DNA of 64,000 nt from Hydractinia symbiolongicarpus (taxonomy: Eukaryota; Cnidaria; Hydrozoa; Anthoathecata; Hydractiniidae), in NCBI RefSeq assembly GCF_029227915.1, contig NC_079887.1, forward strand, positions 13,390,001 to 13,454,000. The letters run 5' to 3'. Made by a program: the position numbers and the translations under genes. Below, piece after piece: positions 26,600-53,060 of this stretch. Under the pieces are notes generated by a model. That model was not told where the DNA came from, ran no database searches, and saw only the letters and a list, made by a program, of their open reading frames with translations. Position 1 is the first letter of the stretch. The number at the start of each line of letters is the position of its first letter.

Positions 26600-28215
26600 A
26601 TTCAAGCATTTTTCGTTAAGTCATACAAAATCAGCTATTCAGTCTATTGCATACGGCAAACCTTCCAAAGTTATACTCAAAATACAAGAAATTAATAGTT
26701 GAAAACACAAAAAGAGAAATGTAACAGCTTGAATCATTTGGTATATTGTATATCTACCGAAATATTTCAATCCAAAATATTAAAAGAACAGTTTCCTTCA
26801 ACAGACTTAAAAATCAAAGAAGATAACAATGCAGCGTTTTCGAATTTAAGAATCGAATATATTTCAAACGATCGTAACAGATGTAAACATTGATTTAGGT
26901 TTTTTATAACGACATCAATACTGAATCACAGTGTTAAAAACAGTAACAACGGAAAAATTACTTTTTACAGTTTATGTAAATTCTTCTCTAGGATATGCAC
27001 GCTGTTTTTATAAGAATAGTGTAGCTAGCTAATGGCAATTTTACTACATGTAACGGCCCATTGCTTTGACACAAAAAAGTTCAGTTCGTTTGATATCCTA
27101 ATCAATTTTATGCGTCATACAAATGTTCTTATTTAAAACAAACTATCAGGCTTAGACATATTCTTAAGATATTCTAGACTTCTGACCCATTTTTCAGAGT
27201 ATATTTTTACAAAATAAGTGCTTAGAGAAAATATTTTCCGGCTCAAGACACAACAACAAACTTAATATTTAAGGAAAAATTTAGCTCTAAAAGAAACGGC
27301 TAAAAAATCGTTATACACCTAAAATCATTTCTTTATCAAATAATTTAGACAACACACTTTTCTTTCGCTTTTTCAGTAGGTTGCAACCTAGCTAGCTAGG
27401 CTGAGTAAAAGTCCAATCAGTTTTTTACTTCCATTACTAAATTTTGCTTCATCCCAAAGAGAGCGAATTTAAAATTTATAGCTACAATTGTCTGATGCAT
27501 TTCCAATCAATTCTTTTTGTGATCGTTTTAAAAAATATTTCTAACAACAACATTTTTAACTTCGTTCGACAACAACAGTTTGTTTTTTACGTAGTGTATA
27601 TTCGTACGCACTTTTGCCCATTTTTGAGTACGTATATGTTCATCCGCTATTCGTACGTAAAGTGCTTTAGGGTTAGGGTTAGGATTCTTTTTCCTTTTTT
27701 CTACGTATGAATAGCGCTACGCACTATTAATACGCACTTTATGTCATACTAAAGTGCGTACGAATATACAGTTCCTGTTTTTTACATACTAGATCCGAAT
27801 TACATTCATATTCGAATGCGATACAACCTCGGTCCCAGAACACAAAAATGGAAAATATAGAAAAACATATAAGCTTTAAGCTAACCTCATATACATAAAC
27901 ATTGGCATGCTTTGTTTAAAGTAACTTTTTCAGGATTAATTTGAAAAACAGGCAACCTTTTTCGCTTCGGTTTTCTTTTTTCAGTTGATAAACAACTTGT
28001 TTCCGTGAGATACAGCGCGCACATGGTAAACCGGGGGTAAAATTAAATTATTTTAACCATAACGACCGAGAGCCGCCCTGTAGCATAAATGACAAATGGA
28101 CCCCTTATTTTCTGATTTGGCGGCTTACTTTTTTTTTAGTTAAATTTTAGCGTACAGCCACGTCATAAGAAAGTGACCCGTGATTTCCGTGTCGTGGACT
28201 CACAGTTTTACTCAC
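26600..28215 (+). repeat. Dispersed repeat copy 2, partner of 10.6-13.0 kb
   Basis: Same order of similarity blocks as the copy at 10.56-13.05 kb (see that entry), with many substitutions and small gaps. This copy is interrupted by a 174-bp inverted-repeat element at 27596-27769. No protein motif seen. Confidence 0.5.
27596..27769. mobile_element. 174-bp MITE with perfect 19-bp terminal inverted repeats
   Basis: Ends are GTATATTCGTACGCACTTT and its exact reverse complement. Comparison with the paralogous repeat near 11700-11740 shows no such insert there. On both sides lies a similar phrase (ACAGTTTGTTTTTTAC on the left, ACAGTTCCTGTTTTTTAC on the right) that occurs once in the other copy, so it may be an imperfect target duplication. 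Internal text includes smaller inverted repeats and TTAGGGTTAGGGTTAGG at about 27668-27685. Confidence 0.55.
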
Positions 28216-28664
28216 GCATGGGAATTAATATATAAGATTTCTTATCAAATATAAAATTATATAAACCCTGGTACAATCTGCAGACTCTAAATGTTCAGGA
28301 CCCTAATAATTATTTCAAACACTCATTTTAGGTGTCCATAGTTTTATTTGATTTACTGGGCGTGTGTTTTTCTCAGCAAAAAGAATGTAGTAAAAATGTA
28401 AGAAAAAAGGCAGGGCAATTTTGCTGACCTTTTTTTAAACGAAAAATTTTGCACAAAATAAATTTTCTGTATATCAGTATAATCTCTATATCAACTTAAT
28501 ATAGTTTATCGTTAATTACAGAATAAAAATGTAAGAAAAAGAGAGTTTCGCTTGTGAAACTGTTTGAGTTTGGCCAGCAAAGCTTCAATTGTTAACCACA
28601 AAGTATTTCCCGAAGATTAAGTTTCACGAATCAGTCATTTTCTTGATCTACTAGTATTTTTTAA

Positions 28665-29300
28665 TCTATCTTACATAATAATGCGAAGGCTGTGTCTGTC
28701 TGTAACAGACAGACACAGCCTGAAAATGATTGAGTCTGTAACTCGATCATTTTCCCTGTTTTCTTGGTGAATTTTACAAACGTTACGGCATGACATCAAT
28801 GCATTTAAACAGACAGCAATAGCAATTTTAAAAATAACGGAGCATTTGCATTGCACTTTATATTTGTCAGCTGGACCAAGTTTTTTAAACCTTGGTCCTT
28901 GAATCCGTTTCGGGATGGACGCGTTGATGACGTCATCAAAAAACCTTTTAACCAGAACACCTCGGTAACCGTTTATCAAAAGCACATGATCCTATACATT
29001 TTAATCCTATCGTTCCAAGGTCTATACGATGAAAGAAACAGGCATAAAAATTTCTAAAGAAAATTGTTTGCTTGACGTCCTTGCTGACGTTAGCAAAATG
29101 TTTAAATTGTTTAAATGTTCTTTGGAACCACATTATCATATACATTATTTTAAATAGCATTTCAGGTTCTGCACAATGCAAGCAACGAGTAAATGTTTTT
29201 TCTATATCATTGCTGACGTCATCAAAATCTAAATGAATTCTTCATTTTTCGTTGTTCCTCTGCGTAAGTGGAGTTCTCCACGGGCTTAATAATACCAATG
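28665..29300 (+). mobile_element. Non-autonomous Helitron-like element, 3' end mutated
   Basis: Begins TCTATCTTACATAATAATGC after an A, followed by a TGTCTGTCTGT stretch. Near the right end is the hairpin GTGGAGTTCTCCACGGGC (about 29268-29285), but the terminal CTAG has decayed. The interior has GATGACGTCATCAAA and CATGATCCTATACATTTT, which recur inverted at 37.3-37.45 kb. At 28687-28721 two 17-bp arms form a perfect hairpin around a single A. Confidence 0.45.
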
Positions 29301-29927
29301 TATTTTTGTCGGTGTGGAATTCATAATGGTGAGCCATTTTCTTACATTAAAACCCTCATCCAGACTTAAAATTGAAATGGAATCCTGCGACGAATTTTGC
29401 TTAATTATTCCTTAAAATTTGGATAGGTTAGAAAATAAACCATTTTCAATCAAAACATTCTTGGGCCTCATTACTGTTGTCGAGTTGGTCGACCGCAGTT
29501 AGCCTCATTTTTTGACGATAACGGTGGCGAGGCCATGTTGGCATGGATGTTATTGGAGTTCTGATTATTGTCCTTGAATTTTATATTCCCTGTTCTTTGA
29601 TGCTTATAATAGTTAAAGTTATATATGTTAAACCATAAAGTAAATTTTAAATCACGTTTTCAGCCATATCTTAAACAAACAAACTTTAAGATTATGCCTT
29701 CAAATGTAAATCGTTTAGGAAGCAGAGTCAACACAATCCATCTTGAACTGGCTAAGAACCACACAAATACCTAAAAAGAAACCGAAATTTTTGCTGACGA
29801 TAAGGAGATATCGAAGATAAAGAGATTCACTTACTATACTATCCTTAGGGTAGTTTTTATGTAGAAAAATAAAATGAAATAGGACAGCAATCGGTAATCA
29901 GTCATAATACTTATTTTTTAGATCATT
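29301..29927. promoter_or_regulatory. Upstream flank of gene A
   Basis: Non-coding sequence before the first ATG of the plus-strand vWA-TSR gene. The promoter and any 5' UTR exon should lie here. I do not see a convincing TATA box. TTTTTTAG at about 29914-29921, just before the ATG-bearing segment, could be a splice acceptor for a 5' UTR intron. Confidence 0.25.
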
Positions 29928-44063
<14,136 letters not shown>

Positions 44064-44229
44064 TAAAGGAATAGATAAAGATAATGATAACACCATTTTG
44101 ATGTGATAGAAACAGCACGGTATTATAATGGAACCATTTCTTTGGAAACTTAGCTTCATATTAAGAAAACACTTTTTGGTACACTTTATTTCTGATCTCT
44201 GTAATTGGAAATGGGAAACAATATTTTCT

Positions 44230-44520
44230 CCTGTGCTTTTTTGGATGTTGGATGGGAATGGTGTTTGATTGGTTAGTGTTGGGTGAATATGATATCAGAT
44301 GGGTATGGTGATCGGTAGATATTATGTTGGGTAGGTAGATGTTCCTAGGTGTTGGTGGATAAAAAATTGGATGCTTATAGTGCTTCGTACGGTAGTGGGT
44401 GGGTACGGGTTTAGGTAATATGGTAATAAGTAGGCACTTCTTTGGGTGGACATGGTGTTGAATGCGTAAGTTGTTGTGTGTGCTTGATTTATGTAGGGTG
44501 TGTGTAGAGTCAAGTTATAT
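44230..44520 (+). repeat. Degenerate minisatellite downstream of gene A
   Basis: Variants of TGGGTATGGTG / GTTGGGTGGGTA recur with irregular spacing. The same motif, read in gene sense, follows gene B at 55060-54710. Confidence 0.5.
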
Positions 44521-47052
44521 TGAGATTAGTTCTCTGAATTTATTCGTTTGACACTAACCTGTATGGAACATACAAACAAACTATAAGAAGTCATGTATCA
44601 AGTACTTTTCTTTATATACCGAGGGTTTTGCATAATGAAAGTCCAGTTTAAAAGTGATAAATAACTCGTTCATGATGCGTTTAGCCAATACTCACAGTTG
44701 TTTTTACAGTGATTTTAAATTATTTATTGAGAGCTTTTACGTTAGGCAGTTAAAACGCTTTTCATGGTTAACTCGTAACGCTCTTACTAGAATATAATCA
44801 TACACAACTTGCACGAACAATTTTATACTTTATTATATTTTGTACACTTTCATAAGTAAAGAAAATGGGGAATAAACCCAAGTCTTCTGTATGTGTATTT
44901 TAGCCTACTACTTAAAATCAAGCTACGACATGCTTCTATCTATCAGATCAATAATGATTCCCATTGTCATTGCCATTATCCTCAGTCAGAAAATCTCTGC
45001 CATTGGGTAAGTTTAAGAAAAGGTGTCGTAATGCTTTAAATAATCCACATTCTCCACTTCTTTTTAAACACCCTAGACCAAACGACGCCAACCCTCTTAA
45101 TATTTTTTCAATAAACACCCCTTCTAGTAAACGCCCTCTCTAGTATACACCTTTCACCGTTTAGGGGAGCACTTATGCGACACATAATGCACATGTTGAA
45201 TTTTAGCAATGAAAATCTTTTTGAAAAACATTTGAAATTTGAAGTTGACATGGTCGATTGTGCATCGCATTCTAAAATAATGTTAACACTGATATTGATG
45301 ATGATGTCGGCATTATGGGAATATATGTATTCCATTAACAAGAGGAAGGACGCAATTGCAACCATTCATCCCCCCCTTTCCTCTTAAATGCATTTCTAGA
45401 ACAATTTCTTTCCGTTTTAAGGGTAAATCCCGAAATAATCGGGAAATGAGATTAATCACGTGTCCAAAATTTAGAAAATGAAACTTATAATACTTTTCCG
45501 GTTAAAAATATTTCATTCAGTTCTGAGTAATAGCCAATATCTCAGGCTGTGAGGTATAGCACCTAACTTTGAAATGCAGGTCGAACAGTTTTTAAAAGCC
45601 CCCTCCGTGAAACGAATAGGGTTAAGAGAAGATCAAAATGCAAACGAAAAGATTGCGGAAGAAAGGGATCTAGAATTATTATTTACGGATTTGTCTCATA
45701 TTCAGAAATTTTAGTTTCTTTAGTCAGCAAAGAACAACGAACATTGTCAATCTTTTTTTTTACACTTACCCGCCGCTTACTTTGCAATTTCCTATTCAAT
45801 TTAGCATACACTTTACTTTAAATACAGGACAAAAGCAGCTTGACGTTCCTTTATCGCGTAATCTTAATTAGAAAAGCCTGCGCATTCATAATTACTCGAG
45901 CTTCTACTTGCAAACTTTAATTCCGCAATATTTTCTTCCGTAGACATTTCTTTCTCCATGCCCTGTATCAGGGAGGACAACAGGTTTAGGACAGTCGGTG
46001 AAAATCATAGTTAGCAATCCAGGATAGATGTAGGTTAATTTTCTAGTTTAGGCAAGATTTGATGTACTCTTTTGTCAAAATAAGAGCAACTGGAGTTGTG
46101 GTGTTGTAAGTTATAGGGACTACAAAACGGATTAAGTAAGCTCTCCGTCATGAACGTTACTTTCCAACCTTGCACATTCTGAATGAAGGTATGTAATAAA
46201 TAGGCCACTCGATGGTCGAGTAGAAGAAATTGTACGCACTTTACAACTGTATCAACAACTTATTTTGAACAATTACTTTTTCTATGATGAATTTGCTACT
46301 TTTATATCGTATAATCGTTATAGACTTTTCGCTCATTTCCAGGTATAGTTGGATGTCCATTGTGATATTTAAGATAATTTTAGATGATTTTTTTTTGTCC
46401 TGAAGGCTCATAAATTTATTCACTGCCAGTAGCTCGACTTTCGTGTAAGTCACTAATGTTAATAATCAACAGGCCGTTTAAAATCTTTACAAAAGAAAGA
46501 TTTTGGGTTATTAAAAAAGCCCTTCATAGCGCGATAAAAGTGCAATGGACGAAAATACTCAACAAAGAAACACTTTTACCAAATTCTCCACGAAACTTCC
46601 GAATGGAGAATGTGTTTTTTTTAAGGCGAACTGCGCTACGGTACGATGCTTAATAAAAGATCATGAGTGTATAGATAGTATAGTATAGAATATATAGATA
46701 TTTAATTGTGAAATATAGTTATTTATGTGTTAATAAAGTAGATTTTTTAGTAGATTGTAGGGTTTAGAAGTCTACAAAAAAAATTCTCTCGCCTAAAATT
46801 TAGTAATTTAGTAATTTTTTGTTCGCCTTTCCTTTAATAATTTAGATACGAATCGGCACTAGAAATTCCATATAATTGGCGAGTCAAACTTTTTAACGTT
46901 TTACGAAATTCACTGTAATTAGAAATACATTGTAGATCGGATTAAAACCTGATTTCCGCATTTCATGTGTTAAACGATTTATCTCGTAACCAGTTCACGT
47001 TAGATGCATATAGTAAAACCAAGCGCAAATATTTGCACCATTTTAATAATGG

Positions 47053-47084
47053 TTATTGACCTTGTAAATTTACAAGGTCAATAA
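47053..47084. repeat. Perfect 32-bp palindrome
   Basis: Two 16-bp arms without spacer, centred on GTAAATTTAC; the outer part reads TTATTGACCTT. No gene or element border is evident next to it. Confidence 0.8.
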
Positions 47085-48479
47085 ACACTAGTGGAAAAGG
47101 GGCGTGCGGTGTCAAAATCCGTTTATTGGTTAGTGGAACGTCATAACTGGTTTTCATAGGTGTTGTACAGCATCGAGAAAACACTTTAAAGCATAGAAGA
47201 TACGAAATTCATTACAGCAACAAAAGGTTAGCATTGCAATTTAGTTGACCACATAGTCCAGTTAAACCAGTTCGCACAACCAGTGTGGAGTGCTTCCAGT
47301 AAAACTCTTACAGAGGTCTGCTATAGCAAACTGTCAGACGACATATTTTATTTCACTTAATCTGTTTCCCTATAAAGATTGCAAAACTAATGTTAAACAA
47401 TGACCGGTCAAGCAGTCAATACAATAAACCACATTGACCATCAGGATACAGGTACATGTGTTACACATCCAATGAGAAGTCCTTTTAGAAATGCTGTTTC
47501 AAAGATAATAAACCATGTAACTTCAGATCAAATAAAATAATAAACAGGTTACAGTCTGTCGTATACCATTCCAATTAATTAACTCTCTCGGACGAGATTG
47601 AATTTTTTAATAAGAGACCAGTTTTGGCTACTGAGGCTCAACCCTCTCATTTTCATCGTATATTGAGGCTAAAAGTTTCTTAAAAGTTTCTTAATTTTGA
47701 CGACATGGAAGTAGATAAGCTTAACTACGATGGAAACATACTTGACCTATTTGTGACGAGGACACTCGAAAAGGGATGACAAGGAGATATATCATGGGCA
47801 AAAATCTAAAAATGATTTTACTAAAATTTACATGGATGTAACCTGAGCTATGCAGCTTTTAAAATCGCAGATTAGAAAATTGACATTTTACTAACCGCGT
47901 CCGAGGTACGCATATCTTCACTTAAATCCCAGAAGATCAGGATTTTCTTCGAGCTTTCAGCCGAAACTAGAAGCTATGTGTTCCACAGTTAATTACGCAA
48001 ATAATGCTATGACCGTAAAACAAGTTGCAAAATAAGTCTCGCAAAAACAAGAAAATTGTTTTACTGAATTTCGACAAATAACGACGTTGCGTAAGATACA
48101 TGCCAAATGGTAAAGTATCAAACTAAATTTTAGTTCTTATAAGTAAGGAGACATGACAATCCATCAAATAACATTTTTTTATTCAAATTGCGTTCTTTGT
48201 GAAAATTTCTAAATAATATAAAAGTGTAAAATTATTCGTGCACACTATGCGAAGTAATATTCTGTTTAGAGCACCGCAAGTTGACATAAAAAATTAATTT
48301 AGTTGCTTAAAGTAAAAGCTCCCAACAGAAACTAAGCGCAAAGTTTAATATCATTGTACAAAAAAATTTTACTAACCGTGCAAACAGGTCAAAGTTATCA
48401 TTGAAAAGTTAGTTATGGTTTTTTAATATTAAAGGAACAAATCCAGACTTCCCACCTTATAAAATATTAGTTTTCCTCC

Positions 48480-48740
48480 ATACAAGGACCTGTTCACTAA
48501 AACAACCAATAAACCCTTCACAAACTCCCACACCCTAAAATAAAACACGACATATCTACCTTAAACACTACTCACAAAACATTTCACTCACCTTACATCA
48601 TATACGACCAAAACCATACACGTCCAACACCATTCCTGCACATCTCCATACTCGATCACCCTCCCAACACCACTTTTCCCCACAGCTTGCCCACCCAACA
48701 TCATACCCACACAACACCATACCCACCATGCTGTAATTTT
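48480..48740 (-). repeat. Minisatellite-like block in third copy of the 3' flank
   Basis: Repeated CACCATACCCACC-type text, the complement of the motif at 44.2-44.5 kb. It precedes a segment (about 48787-48870, TTAGCCACAGTTTT...) that matches 55135-55230. Confidence 0.45.
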
Positions 48741-49965
48741 GACACATTACCTAACAACACAAACAAGCCGGCACAAAATGAGATTTTACTTAGCCACAGT
48801 TTTAATGTAATACTTTCACGATAATATTGTCCCGTTTGCATCTTACACAACACACATTATTACATAAATAGGTGCACGCCTTTTTATGTATAAGCTTTTG
48901 TAAATGCCTTTAGAGAAAATACAATGTTTAAAATGCATAAAGAACTTATTTTAATTGATTTTGGCTTGCTTTGCCACGTAATCACTTAATAGATATAAAC
49001 TTTATTATTATTGTGTTATAATTGCTGGAGTTGTGGTAGTCAATGTTGTGACTGTCGATGTCAATTACTATCAACTAGATTTTACAACTTGCAAGCTGTT
49101 TGTTGTGTTGCCGAATCTCGACCCCGAAACATCAGGGTCTGGTGACGAGGTCGGTGCTGTCCGGTTTTCAGTGCTCTCCTTTGTTCCTTGTTTCTCTTTC
49201 GCCCAGGCTCCTGGCCGGGCAGTTAAATGTGTAGTTTTAAAAGTGAAGTAACGAGTTCGTCTGTGAATATTTATTGAGTTGTGTTTTTATTTTTTTATCT
49301 GCAAATTAACAATATGTTGCTTTAAATTTTTGCTGTTACATTGTTTTTAAAGATAATATGCCGTTATGTAAGTCATGCGCGTTACCTACGACAAGAATTT
49401 TTGTCAAGAAAAGAAAACTGGTAGGCGCAGGTGAGCGAACCACGGGAAAGGTTAGCTTTATTAAAAAAGGAAATAAAAAACCAACACTCAGAAGTGATTT
49501 ATGTTTATATTCAGATGCTAAACAATTGTAAATCATTGCATATTGTCGAAAACGAAAGTGAACCTGATATTCAAATTAGAATGTCTTTGAGATAAAAAGC
49601 GAAATAAATCCGATCCGGTACTGCGACGGCATCATTTAATCAAAAGCATCGAAGGCAAATGTACAAGATAAACAACCGCTCAACGTATAATATGATCGCT
49701 CACAATGCAAAAAAATTAGGGAATATGAATGGATGTACGAAGTACTGTTGTTGGCAAGGGAATATCTTATGCAAATCTACACGATTGGTATGCGGAGCCA
49801 GTGTGATTAGTTGCCCTATTCGCAAAACAGGAATTCTATTACTAAATGGCTTTCACGACATTGTCGCCATGGCAATAAAATTTTCTTCGAGCAAGGAACT
49901 TTAAAGTAAGAAGGAGGTACATTTCAGCAGTTTGTATTGAAATCATTTGTTGCAAATTGACAGGT

Positions 49966-52900
49966 TGATTTATTTATTTATTAACGAATTTTTATACAGG
50001 ATAAGAACATCAGTATTTACAAGTATTTACAAGAAAAAAACTGTTATTCATAAACGTCCTGTGTTAGGGAAAGAACAAAAATAAAATGAAGTAAAAAGCG
50101 ATACGATAAAAACCTACGGGTAAATATAAAACAAACGGGCAAATAAAATGAAAGGCACTGAAGTAAGGAACCAGAATGGGCATATCAATGAATGTATAAT
50201 TTGGGATCACTTGAAATACTCCTTAAGGTTCTTCCTACATCTCATTTTCCGTAATTCAAGCGGCAGTGCATTGTAAAGAGTTCATCCAGCAAAAAAGAAT
50301 CCTTGCCGAGCAAGCTCCAGTTTTACTCGAGGGAGTCTTATACTATGACTGTTGTTCCTAGAGTTTTTCGAATGTTCATGGCAACTGAAATATTGGTCAA
50401 AAATTTCAGAATTAAATGTTTTTAATAAACATTTCTTAACAAACATGCAGATATCATAGTTTACGAAGTTGGTTATAGGTGTAACGTTTCCAGACTTCAT
50501 AACTGAACTAGCTCGACGATCAAGGAAGGCTAGTGTTTATTCTGTATGTTTGTGTAGGTATGCAGTGGGTGCAGCTATATGTAATCAAAGGTACAATCAT
50601 TGCGAGGTAAACTTTCAAAGCAGCATCCTGTGTTAAATATGATCTTAGACATCGTCACAATCTAATCCGACTGCTAGCTTTTTTATAGCAACCGTTAAAA
50701 TTCTCACTCAAATTCAAGTTGCAGTCGATGATATTGCCAAGATATATGTACTGAGTTACAAAATTAACACGTTGGCCATCATAAATGATTTTCAGAACTT
50801 TTCCACTAAATTTTATCCGTTTACAGGTACCGAAAAGCATCACCTCGGTTTTTTCTTTTTTAAAATTTATAATAAGTTCATTTGCTTGGAAGTAATCTGC
50901 TCTCTTAGCGAGGTCATGGTTCAACTTTTGTTCGATCAGACATACGTTCTTGTCGCCGACGAAGATGACGGTGTCTTTAGCGTACATGATTACACTTGAG
51001 TGTGATAGATGCTCAGCAAAATCGTCATAGAACACATTAAACAGTAGGGGACCGCAGATGGACCCCTGATGTACCCCACAGTAAATTGGTTCTTCGTTCG
51101 ACCTCACATTGCATATATCCACTACTTGTGCGCGATCGAACAGGTAATTAACAAACCAAGGTAACTCCTGGCCATCTACACAGTAAATTTCCAATTTTCT
51201 AAATAACATAGCAAGTCCGACAGTATCAAAAGCTTTAGATAAGTCTATATATAAAGCACACCCCCCCCCCCAGTTTGCCATTGTTTATCTCCCGGCGTAT
51301 TTGATCATAAAACAACGTAGATGCAAATTTTGTTAAATTTTTGCTGCGGAAGCCGTACTGACAGTCATTAAGAAGTTTATTTTCTTCTAAGAACGAAATA
51401 AAATTGTTATAGACTGCCTTTTCTAAACACTGATATTCGTCTGTAGTTTTCCAGAGCAGACGAATCCACAGACTTGAATTTCGGTGTTATTTTAGCCGTG
51501 CTGACATCATTGCTGGTCCACTTACGCGCATCGTAAACTTGTCAATTCAAACTTAGTTTGAATTGACAAGTTTACGATGCGCGTAAGTGGACCAGCAATG
51601 ATGTCAGCACAGTCTTTCAACATAACAAGGGGTAGCTTATCTATTCCAGTAACTTTTTGACGGCTGAGTGCTCGTAGCTCTTTTAGAACGAAAACACGTG
51701 AAACATAACTAAAAGTAAATTTCTTGTTGGTGCGTTTCGGTAAAGTGTCAATATAACGTTCGTCAGTGGTGACAAGGCTGATTTCAATAACTTAACAATA
51801 TAACCAAAACACTCACTAAAACTTTTCACGGTGGAATTCAATTCATCTTTGTTAGTAGCACGTTGCACTGGGCGTGATTTCGAGGGAAATACAGCTTTTA
51901 TGCAGGCCCAGAAGTTTCGGAGATTAGTGATATTCTCATCAATGAGGTTTCGATGGTAATTGGCTTTAGCTTTGTAAATCAAGTTATTACATTTATTACG
52001 TTGTTTTTTGAACAACCCTCAGTCGTCATGCTTCTTCGATTTTTGTGCTTTTCTGTGAAGCAGGTCGCAAGTGTTCATCTCATGTTTAATGTCAGCGTTT
52101 AACCAACCACATTTTTTTACCTTTCACTCGTTTTTCAATTAGCGGTGCATGTTTATCGAACTCTTTCCGCAGCTCAGAGTTTAAATACGAGACTGCATCG
52201 TTCACATCATTTGAGTCGTACAGCAGTTCCCAATTAATTTTTGAAACATCGTTGCGCACCTTTTCGTGGTGGTAGTCGACGTAGTTGCTGCACTTTATAG
52301 TTCGAGAAACATGTGTGATGGTGTTAATCTTTCTTGCTGCACCTATCATGTTATGATCGCTAATTGACGTCACAAAGACCCTTGGCGTTGTGTGGACAGT
52401 TTTTAAAAAGTAAATCGATTAAGGAGGATGGCGTAGATGTGACTCTTGTTGCTTCTTTAATGACTTGTTTAAAACCATGAGTGTTAAGAACCCAATTATT
52501 TTTTTTGTGGTCAGAGATATTGTTGTAATTTACGTTGAAATCTCCCAACAGAATAACTTCTTTGTTCTGTGCATTGAAATCGGACAAATTATCAATTAGA
52601 ATGTTGTTGTAATTAGCTGGCAAGTATTTTGAACTACAGGAGGACGATAAAAACATCCAACTAGAATAGACTTCAAAATTTTAATTAATATCTTAACCCA
52701 TATGCCTTCTAAGGAACAATTTTCCAAATCAGTTCACCGTGTTTTCAATAAACATCCCTACACCTCCTCCCTTTCCAGAACTTCTGTTTTGTTTGATATA
52801 AGTATAGTCATTTTGATTATATAAACAGGCGTTATCTTCAACATCTCCGTTAATTAAATGTGTTTCTGAGAGACCCAAAATATCAACCTTCGAGTTATTG

Positions 52901-53060
52901 TAAATAAGAGTTTCAAGAGATGTAAAGTTACTCATAAGTCCTCGAATATTAATATATAATATAGTACTATTTTTATTCCTTTCTGTTTGCAGGATTTTGG
53001 TAGTTCAGAAGGTCCAAGACATGATTCCAGGTCTCCACCTAAGAAGTAATACAGTTAAAA
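49966..53060 (-). pseudogene. Near-full-length but dead LINE (APE endonuclease + reverse transcriptase)
   Basis: Read on the minus strand: endonuclease start ILYINIRGLMSNF and ILGLSETHL (52975-52830), LLGDFN (about 52550) and SISDHN (about 52365), the linker with NFWACIKAVFPS (about 51925-51885), RT blocks [11 protein letters not shown] (about 51255-51220) and CGVHQGSICGPLLF (about 51080-51040), and a C-terminal LPRVKLELARQGFFF (about 50335-50290). The 3' end (about 49966) reads ATCCTGTATAAAAATTCGTT plus an AATAAATAAAT tail. Inactivating features are frame breaks between blocks, YAKDT in place of YADDT (about 51000), and a palindromic rearrangement at 51498-51610. Same family as the fragment ending at 19342. 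Confidence 0.75.
51498..51610. repeat. Perfect palindrome, 56-bp arms with 1-bp spacer
   Basis: 51498-51553 is exactly complementary to 51555-51610, with a single T between. It lies inside the LINE coding region, so one arm is LINE sequence and the other its inverted duplicate. Confidence 0.9.

Larger units (their letters stand above)
44064..49965. other. Intergenic region between the convergent genes, part 1
   Basis: No gene recognised. A degenerate minisatellite of GTTGGATGGGTATGGTG type lies at about 44230-44520. About 48000-48950 resembles the 3' flank of gene B (54200-55240) in the same orientation. A perfect 32-bp palindrome lies at 47053-47084. The open frames at 45108-45387, 46241-46653 and 49033-49904 show no motif. 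Confidence 0.45.

Noticed and set aside
27668-27685. Telomere-like TTAGGG units
   Set aside because: Fewer than three units inside a MITE; not evidence of a chromosome end or fusion.
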